DNA from: JAKFDK01 sp036676195
GTDB taxonomy: Bacteria; Bacillota; Sulfobacillia; Symbiobacteriales; ZC4RG38
Direction of reading: 5' to 3'
DNA: 45,873 nt
Assembly: GCA_036676195.1 (NCBI GenBank)
Contig: JAKFDK010000089.1
Span: 1 to 45,873, forward strand
Of the stretch, positions 40,491-45,873 are shown piece by piece (the first letter of the stretch is position 1; each line of letters opens with the position of its first letter). Made by a program: the position numbers and the translations under genes. The notes under the pieces were generated by a model, which was given only the letters and a program-made list of their open reading frames with translations, had not been told where the DNA came from and did no database searches.

Positions 40491-42155
40491 ATGTCCGGCC
40501 CACGTACTGTTCGGGCGCTCCGTGGCAGCCAGCTTACGTGCAAGGGCTGGCAGCAGGAGGCGGCCCTGCGTATGCTCATGAACAACCTGGATCCGGAAGT
40601 GGCTGAGCAACCGGACCAACTGATTGTTTACGGCGGCACCGGCCGGGCGGCCCGAAACTGGGACTGTTTTGACGCCATCGTGAGCGCCCTGCGGGATCTG
40701 GAAGACGACGAAACGCTGCTGATCCAGTCCGGTAAGCCGGTGGGGGTGTTCAGGACCCATCCCCGCAGCCCCCGGGTACTCATTGCCAACTCCAACCTGG
40801 TCGGCAAGTGGGCGACCTGGGAGCACTTCTGGGAGCTGGAAAAAAAGGGCCTGATGATGTATGGGCAGATGACGGCCGGATCCTGGATTTATATTGGCTC
40901 CCAGGGCATTATTCAGGGGACCTACGAGACCTTGGCGGAATGCGCCCGTCAGCATTTCGACGGCACCCTGCGCGGCCGGGTGGTGCTGACCGGCGGCCTG
41001 GGCGGCATGGGCGGGGCGCAGCCCCTGGCTGTGACCATGAACGAAGGGACCGCCCTCTGCATTGAGGTGGACGAGGCCCGGGCCCGCCGCCGGGTGGACA
41101 TGCACTTTTGTGACCGGCTCACCCACAGCCTCGACGAAGCCCTGACCTGGATCGAGGCTGCCCGGGCCAAAGGTGAGGCGGTTTCCGTGGCCCTGGTCGG
41201 CAACTGCGCCGAGCTGGAGCCGGAACTGGTGCGGCGGAACTGGCAGCCCGATGTGGTGACCGACCAGACCAGTGCCCATGACCCTCTGAACGGCTATATC
41301 CCCGCCGGGTTGACCCTGGCCGCGGCCGCCGATCTGCGGGCGCGTGACCGGGATGAATACATCCGGCAGGCCCGGGCGGCCATGGCGGACCATGTGCGGG
41401 CGATGCTGGCCTTTCAGCAGCGGGGGGCAGTCGTGTTTGACTACGGCAACAACCTGCGTGCCCAGGCCCACCTGGCCGGCGTGGTCGATGCCTTTGCCTT
41501 CCCCGGCTTTGTGCCGGCCTTTATTCGGCCGCAGTTCTGCGAGGGACGCGGTCCTTTCCGGTGGGCGGCACTCTCCGGAGACCCGGAGGATATCTACAAG
41601 ACCGACGCCGTGATTCAGCGCGAGTTTCCCAACGACCAGGCCCTGGCCCGCTGGCTGCGGCTGGCCCGGGAGCACATCCCCTTCCAGGGGCTGCCCGCCC
41701 GCATCTGCTGGCTGGGCTATGGCGAGCGGGACCGCATCGGGCTGTTGTTCAACGAAATGGTGCGCAGCGGGGAACTGAAGGCACCCGTCGTGATCGGCCG
41801 GGACCACCTGGACAGCGGGTCGGTGGCCAGCCCGAACCGGGAAACCGAAGGCATGGCCGATGGCTCCGATGCTGTGGCTGACTGGGCGATCCTCAACGCC
41901 CTGGTAAACACGGCGGCCGGTGCTTCGTGGGTGAGCTTCCACCACGGTGGCGGAGTGGGTATTGGCTACAGTCTGCACGCCGGCATGGTCGTGGTGGCAG
42001 ACGGCACCGATGCCGCCGCCGAGCGGCTGGCCTGTGTGCTGCGCACCGACCCCGGCATGGGCGTCATCCGCCATGCCGATGCCGGCTATGCCCGGGCCAG
42101 GCAAGTGGCCCGGGAGCGCGGGGTCCGGATTCCCATGCCGTCGGACGAGATGTAA
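40491..42155 (+). CDS. hutU: Urocanate hydratase
   Basis: HutU converts urocanate to imidazolonepropionate in histidine breakdown and uses tightly bound NAD+. The ATG at 40491, 12 bases after a GGAG site, gives 554 residues, normal for the family; a GTG at 40479 is an alternative. Signatures include LDPEVAEQPDQLIVYGGTGRAARNW (shown in part), the NAD-binding VVLTGGLGGMGGAQPLA, VTDQTSAHDPLNGYIP, and the C-terminal SFHHGGGVGIGYSLHAGMV. No hutH, hutI, hutF or hutG is in the window, so this gene is not in a hut cluster here. Confidence 0.96.
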   Translation: MSGPRTVRALRGSQLTCKGWQQEAALRMLMNNLDPEVAEQPDQLIVYGGTGRAARNWDCFDAIVSALRDLEDDETLLIQSGKPVGVFRTHPRSPRVLIANSNLVGKWATWEHFWELEKKGLMMYGQMTAGSWIYIGSQGIIQGTYETLAECARQHFDGTLRGRVVLTGGLGGMGGAQPLAVTMNEGTALCIEVDEARARRRVDMHFCDRLTHSLDEALTWIEAARAKGEAVSVALVGNCAELEPELVRRNWQPDVVTDQTSAHDPLNGYIPAGLTLAAAADLRARDRDEYIRQARAAMADHVRAMLAFQQRGAVVFDYGNNLRAQAHLAGVVDAFAFPGFVPAFIRPQFCEGRGPFRWAALSGDPEDIYKTDAVIQREFPNDQALARWLRLAREHIPFQGLPARICWLGYGERDRIGLLFNEMVRSGELKAPVVIGRDHLDSGSVASPNRETEGMADGSDAVADWAILNALVNTAAGASWVSFHHGGGVGIGYSLHAGMVVVADGTDAAAERLACVLRTDPGMGVIRHADAGYARARQVARERGVRIPMPSDEM

Positions 42156-42282
42156 ACAACAGAAGGAAATGCCGGGCGGCGTGGTGTACCTGTTATCGGG
42201 CTCGTATGCACGGGCCTCTGATCAGGCGTAGAGGGTCTTGAATTCATACGCAGGAGCTTCTGTACGAAAGAGGGGGACCCGT

Positions 42283-43065
42283 GTGGATCTGGCAAGTGTC
42301 ATTGGCCTGGTAATGGCCATGGGGGCATTCTTTGTAGGTTACATTATGGAAGGCGGTAACCTGGTTGCCCTGCTCTGGCATCCTTCGGCTTTGATCATTA
42401 TTGTGGGTGGGACGATCGGCATGACCATGGCCGGTGTCTCCATGCACACCGTAAAGCAAATCCCCAAGGCACTCGGGCTGGCCTTCTTCCCCAGCAAGGA
42501 GGATGCCCATTCGGTGGTGGATGCGCTTTCCCAGATGGCCGAGAAGGCCCGCAAGGAGGGCCTGCTCGCCCTGCAGGACGATATCTCCAGGCAAAGCAAT
42601 CCGCTGCTGGTCCGGGGGTTGACCATGATCGTCGACGGCACCGACCCTGACGCGGTCAAGGAGACCCTGGCCGCCCAGGTCGACATTGAAAAAGGGCGGA
42701 TCATGGCGCAGGCCGCCGTGCTGGAGGCGGCTGGCGGCTACTCGCCCACGGCAGGCATCGTGGGTACGGTAATGGGCCTGATCGTGGTGCTGGGCAACCT
42801 GGGCGGCAGCACCGAAGAGCTGGGCCACGGCATTGCGGCAGCCTTTGCTGCCACCTTCTTCGGTATTCTGCTGGCCAACGCGTTCTGGCTGCCCATAGGG
42901 AACAAGGTGAAGCTGTACGCCAAGGAGCGGGCCGAGCTGGGGCACATGATTATTACGGGTCTGGTCTCCCTGCAAACCGGTGAGAACCCCCGCACCATGC
43001 GCGAGAAGCTTGAGGTCTATCTGGGGGTTCCGGCCGCACCGGGGTCGAAGGGGGGAGAAGGGTAA
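42283..43065 (+). CDS. motA: Flagellar motor stator protein MotA
   Basis: MotA and MotB form the proton- or sodium-driven stator. The GTG at 42283 follows AGAGGGGGA; the longer frame from 42238 has no good site. The 260-residue protein has four spans: an N-terminal pair (ASVIGLVMAMGAFFVGYIME, ALIIIVGGTIGMTMAGV) and a C-terminal pair (YSPTAGIVGTVMGLIVVLGN, AAAFAATFFGILLANAFWLP) with the conserved Pro residues. The cytoplasmic loop carries VRGLTMIVDGTDPDAVKETL. motB starts on the very next base after its stop (TAAATG). Confidence 0.94.
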   Translation: MDLASVIGLVMAMGAFFVGYIMEGGNLVALLWHPSALIIIVGGTIGMTMAGVSMHTVKQIPKALGLAFFPSKEDAHSVVDALSQMAEKARKEGLLALQDDISRQSNPLLVRGLTMIVDGTDPDAVKETLAAQVDIEKGRIMAQAAVLEAAGGYSPTAGIVGTVMGLIVVLGNLGGSTEELGHGIAAAFAATFFGILLANAFWLPIGNKVKLYAKERAELGHMIITGLVSLQTGENPRTMREKLEVYLGVPAAPGSKGGEG

Positions 43066-43881
43066 ATGTCCGATGAGGGCGGTGGCGGCGGCCATGACGG
43101 TTCAGGTGGCATGCGGTGGCTCCTGACCTATGCCGACCTGATTACCCTGCTGATGGCCTTCTTTATTATTATGTATGCCATGTCCGACCTGGATAAGGAG
43201 AAGTATGCCCAGGTAGCGGCCTCCCTGCGGGTTGCCCTTGGCGGCGGCGGCGGGTCGCTGGTGGTGGTCGGGCAGGGGGGCGGTGATGCCAAGCTGCCCA
43301 AAGACCTGCAGGAAAAATTCGAGGCTACGGAGGCTGCCAAAGAGGCGGCCCGGCAGTCGGAGCAGCCGACCATTCAGATCCGGCCGGGGGCAAAGGCACA
43401 GGGGGATCAGGAGCTGCTCGAACTGGGCCAGCAGATAGTGGCTGACCTGAAAACCCACGGCCGGTTCCACGTTTACTCGAATGAGCGTGGAGTCGTGATC
43501 AGTCTGCTGGGCAGCGCCCTGTTCGATTCCGGTCAGGCTGTCATCCGCCCGCAGGCCCAGCCGCTGCTGGCTACCATCGCCGAACGGCTGCGCAGCGTCC
43601 CCAACGACGTCAGCGTGGAAGGTTCGGCTGACGACCGGCCGATTAATACGCCAGAGTTCCCGTCGAACTGGGAGCTAAGCTCCCGCCGGGCGACGGAAGT
43701 GGTGCGCTACCTGGTCGAGCAGCATCAACTGGATTCGCGCCGCTTTATCGTGGTCGGCTACGGGGATATGCGGCCGGTGTTTGACAACAGCACGGCGGAG
43801 GGGCGGGCGAACAACCGCCGGGTGGATCTTGTGATTCTGAAGGACAGGCACACGGTGATTCTGGGTGAGGAGTTAAAATAA
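43066..43881 (+). CDS. motB: Flagellar motor stator protein MotB
   Basis: The 271-residue protein has a short Gly-rich head, one span WLLTYADLITLLMAFFIIMY with the ion-binding Asp24, a linker, and a C-terminal OmpA/MotB peptidoglycan-binding domain (SALFDSGQAVIRPQAQPLLA, VEGSADDRPINTPEFPSNWE, RRATEVVRYLVEQ, NRRVDLVIL). The linker (about residues 52-115) is Gly/Ala-rich. Whether protons or sodium drive it cannot be decided by eye. Other flagellar genes are not in the window. Confidence 0.94.
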   Translation: MSDEGGGGGHDGSGGMRWLLTYADLITLLMAFFIIMYAMSDLDKEKYAQVAASLRVALGGGGGSLVVVGQGGGDAKLPKDLQEKFEATEAAKEAARQSEQPTIQIRPGAKAQGDQELLELGQQIVADLKTHGRFHVYSNERGVVISLLGSALFDSGQAVIRPQAQPLLATIAERLRSVPNDVSVEGSADDRPINTPEFPSNWELSSRRATEVVRYLVEQHQLDSRRFIVVGYGDMRPVFDNSTAEGRANNRRVDLVILKDRHTVILGEELK

Positions 43882-43887
43882 GCGATC

Positions 43888-44433
43888 ATGCACCTGGTAC
43901 GTGAACTGTTGCTGCTGCTGGTGTGCGGTGTGATGGGCCTGTGGGCGCCCGGCCTGCTCGGGGGTCCTGGGCCGCAGGTGGCCTTCTTTCTGACCGGTGT
44001 GATGCTGGCCCTGCCGTTTCAGGCCGGATATGCGGTGGCGCTGCTGGCGGCGCGGCGGGCGCCGGTCTGGCTGGTGGGCCTGCTGGGGATCGGGGCCTGG
44101 GGGGTCCTGGTCGCTCCGGTATGGGTGGCGGGGAGCGCGGCGCCGCGGCTGACCCTGGTGCAGGCAGCGGTGCCGGTGATCCTGGCGGCGGTGGCGGCGG
44201 CGCTCCGGCCGGGCCGGGACCGGCGGCTGCAGGCGGCTGCCGGGGCCATGTACGCCTGGGCCTTTACCCGCTGGACGGTGGGGTGGGTCCTGCTCCGCCT
44301 GGCCAGCGGGGCGGCGGAGCAGAACCGGCAGTTGCTGCTGCTGGTGGGCAGCCTGTACCTGACCCTGCGGGTGCTGGCCGCTCTGGTCTGGCCGATGCAG
44401 GGAGACTTCTGGTTCGAGCGGGAAGAACGGTAA
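43888..44433 (+). CDS. Hypothetical membrane protein, 181 aa
   Basis: The protein has about five hydrophobic segments (ELLLLLVCGVMGLWAPGLLG, VAFFLTGVMLALPFQAGYAVAL, WLVGLLGIGAWGVLVAPVWVA, LTLVQAAVPVILAAVAAAL, LLLLVGSLYLTLRVLAALVW) and a short cytoplasmic tail. It starts six bases after motB and may be co-transcribed with it, but the GAGGAG site is rather far (about 15 bases). No family is recognised and a role in motility is not implied. Confidence 0.6.
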   Translation: MHLVRELLLLLVCGVMGLWAPGLLGGPGPQVAFFLTGVMLALPFQAGYAVALLAARRAPVWLVGLLGIGAWGVLVAPVWVAGSAAPRLTLVQAAVPVILAAVAAALRPGRDRRLQAAAGAMYAWAFTRWTVGWVLLRLASGAAEQNRQLLLLVGSLYLTLRVLAALVWPMQGDFWFEREER

Positions 44434-44439
44434 AATCCC

Positions 44440-44477
44440 GTTGCATACTTATTCACCGATTGTTATACTTATGCAAT
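44440..44477 (+). promoter_or_regulatory. argC promoter overlapped by two ARG boxes
   Basis: A sigma-A promoter, TTGCAT (44441-44446), 17 bases, TATACT (44464-44469), lies about 90 bases before argC. Two ARG-box-like 18-mers overlap it: 44440-44457 (core TTGCATACTTATTCA, strong) and 44460-44477 (core ATACTTATGCA, weaker half). They are two bases apart, as in pairs bound by an ArgR/AhrC hexamer. Repression by arginine is expected. Two GC hairpins follow in the leader (44483-44498 and 44514-44532). Confidence 0.75.
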
Positions 44478-44556
44478 AGCGGGCCCCCGCCAGGGGGCTA
44501 CTTGCATTCACCGGCGGCCGCTGTGCGGCCGCACGTAGCATTGGGGGCATGGCAAC

Positions 44557-45597
44557 GTGATCAGGGTCGGCATCGCCGGGGTCACCGGATACACGGGCGT
44601 GGAACTTGTACGGCTGCTCGCCCGTCACCCGCGGGTGCAGATCGTTGTCGGGACTACGGAACAGTACCAGGGGCAGGCACTGGGCCAGGTTTATCCGCAC
44701 CTGCAGGAACTGGCCGATTTCCCCCTGGTGGGGCTGAACGCCGGCGCCTTCGCCGGATGTGATGCCGTTTTCCTGGCACTGCCCCATGCGGTGGCCATTG
44801 ACTTTGCGCCCAAGCTGCTGGAGCAGGGCATCAAGGTCATCGACCTGGGCGCCGACTTCCGGCTGAAGAACCCGAAGAACTACAAGGCCTGGTACAAGCA
44901 CGAACCGGCGCCTCAGGAACTGCTGGATGCCGCCGCCTACGGCCTGCCGGAACTGTTCCGGGAGCAGATTGTGGGCAAGACCCTGGTAGCCAACCCCGGC
45001 TGCTACGTCACCTCCTGCGCGCTGGCCGCCGCCCCCCTGCTCAAGCATGACCTGGTGGAGCGCAGGGGCATCATCTTCAACTCGGCTTCCGGTGTGTCCG
45101 GGGCCGGACGCGGGGTGAGCCTGGGCGTCCACTTTTCCGAAGTGAACGAGAACTTTAAGGCGTATAATATTGCTGGGGCCCATCGTCACACCCCGGAGAT
45201 TGAGCAGAACTGCTCCTGGGTGGCGGGCGAGGAGATCAAGGTTACCTTCAGCCCGCACCTGTTGCCGATCACCCGGGGGATCCTCACCACGGCGTACTTC
45301 CAGGTGAAGCGGCACCTGCCGACGCCGCAACTGCTGGACGTATTCCGGGAGTTCTACCGCAATGAGCCCTTTGTGCGCATCCGACCGGCCGGTGACCTGC
45401 CTCAGACCAAGCAGGTTTATGGCTCGAACTACTGCGACATTGGCCTGCAGGTAGACGGGCGCACCCACATGGTAGTCGTGTGCAGTGTCCTCGATAATCT
45501 GGTGAAGGGCGCCTCCGGTCAGGCGGTGCAAAACCTGAATATCCTTTTTGGGCTGGAAGAAACCACGGGTCTGTTGAATCTGCCTGTATACCCGTAG
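44557..45597 (+). CDS. argC: N-acetyl-gamma-glutamyl-phosphate reductase
   Basis: ArgC reduces N-acetylglutamyl phosphate with NADPH in arginine synthesis. The GTG at 44557 gives 346 residues. The N-terminus VGIAGVTGYTGVELVRLLARHP is the nucleotide-binding segment and NPGCYVTSC holds the catalytic Cys149. Later motifs are GVSGAGRGVSLGVHFSEVNENFKAYNIAGAHRH (shown in part) and NPVKGASGQAVQNLN-like VKGASGQAVQNLNILFGL. The next gene is an N-acetylglutamate synthase-like acetyltransferase, consistent with an arginine operon controlled by ArgR. Confidence 0.96.
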   Translation: MIRVGIAGVTGYTGVELVRLLARHPRVQIVVGTTEQYQGQALGQVYPHLQELADFPLVGLNAGAFAGCDAVFLALPHAVAIDFAPKLLEQGIKVIDLGADFRLKNPKNYKAWYKHEPAPQELLDAAAYGLPELFREQIVGKTLVANPGCYVTSCALAAAPLLKHDLVERRGIIFNSASGVSGAGRGVSLGVHFSEVNENFKAYNIAGAHRHTPEIEQNCSWVAGEEIKVTFSPHLLPITRGILTTAYFQVKRHLPTPQLLDVFREFYRNEPFVRIRPAGDLPQTKQVYGSNYCDIGLQVDGRTHMVVVCSVLDNLVKGASGQAVQNLNILFGLEETTGLLNLPVYP

Positions 45598-45648
45598 GCC
45601 GGGCAGGGGCCGGTGCGCATGTGCCCCCCGGCAAGGAGCGTGACGAAG

Positions 45649-45873
45649 GTGCAGATTCGCAAAGCAACCATGGCCGACATTCCACAGGTGCACAAGCTGA
45701 TCAACGAGTACGCCCAACAGGGGCTCATGCTCCGCCGGCCGCTGATGCTGCTGTACGAGTGCGTGCGGGACTTTGCCGTGGCGGTGGAAGGGGACCGGGT
45801 GCTGGGGGCCGGTGCGCTGCACATTCTCTGGCATGACCTGGCCGAGGTGCGTTCCATGGCCGTGGACCCCAAT
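45649..45873 (+). CDS. N-acetylglutamate synthase-like GNAT (3' partial)
   Basis: The start is GTG 45649, 10 bases after AAGGAG; another GTG at 45640 lies too close. The frame is open to the window end, showing 75 residues: VQIRKATMADIPQVHKLINEYA, LMLRRPLMLLYECVRDFAVAVE, then VLGAGALHILWHDLAEVRSMAVDPN, the start of the acetyl-CoA-binding motif. This matches the short, single-domain NAGS type (ArgA-like) that occurs next to other arg genes in many bacteria without classical argA. The product would supply N-acetylglutamate for the ArgB/ArgC steps. Confidence 0.85.
   Translation, partial: MQIRKATMADIPQVHKLINEYAQQGLMLRRPLMLLYECVRDFAVAVEGDRVLGAGALHILWHDLAEVRSMAVDPN

Noticed and set aside
43923..44762. 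Plus-strand frame of 279 codons
   Set aside because: It overlaps the hydrophobic 181-residue gene and the argC start in another frame and has a Gly/Ala/Arg low-complexity product; the frame starting at 43888 has real membrane spans.

Overview
The window is GC-rich and densely packed. It uses many GTG and TTG starts, strong AGGAGG-type ribosome binding sites and sigma-A promoters of the TTGACA/TATAAT kind. A small acid-soluble spore protein, a GerMN lipoprotein, a CIRCE-controlled groESL operon and motAB point to a motile, endospore-forming, high-GC Firmicute, perhaps related to Symbiobacterium. That placement is inference; no rRNA or other taxonomic marker is present.

Layout. 1-13.2 kb is mostly housekeeping: tex (5' end outside the window), fabI, the t6A genes tsaE-tsaB with rimI, rnhA-tsaD, two left-handed beta-helix proteins, murC, guaB and murA. 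13.2-17.1 kb holds a Pro/Arg-rich small membrane protein, a cluster of DnaA-box-like 9-mers, a GerMN lipoprotein, an M50-like metalloprotease whose C-terminal Asp motif is split by a 30-bp tandem repeat, and a thiolase/3-hydroxyacyl-CoA dehydrogenase pair. 17.1-19.7 kb is a probable arsenical-responsive operon: an ArsP/YraQ-type permease, an M28 peptidase and a CC-motif protein, behind two 8-2-8 ArsR-like palindromes. 19.7-20.6 kb has no convincing gene. 20.6-23.1 kb holds two convergent transporters.

23.1-30.4 kb is a molybdenum cofactor region: moeA, a moeA fused to a substrate-binding-like domain, moaA behind a probable Moco riboswitch, and moaC. A spore protein, a fumarylacetoacetase-family hydrolase and a DUF3105 protein lie between them. 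30.6-36.5 kb holds membrane proteins, a permuted-papain-like protein, groES-groEL and a 5'-nucleotidase-type phosphoesterase. 36.5-40.3 kb is assimilatory nitrite reductase nirB-nirD, flanked on both sides by broken copies of a formate/nitrite transporter gene and its terminator. The end of the window holds hutU, motA-motB, a membrane protein, and argC behind twin ARG boxes, followed by the start of an N-acetylglutamate synthase-like gene.

The observations most worth following are the duplicated and decayed nirC pair around nirBD, the ArsR-operator/ArsP/M28/CC-protein unit, the DnaA-box cluster far from any dnaA gene, the repeat-split M50 protease, and several very small genes. All calls come from reading the sequence; no database search was run.
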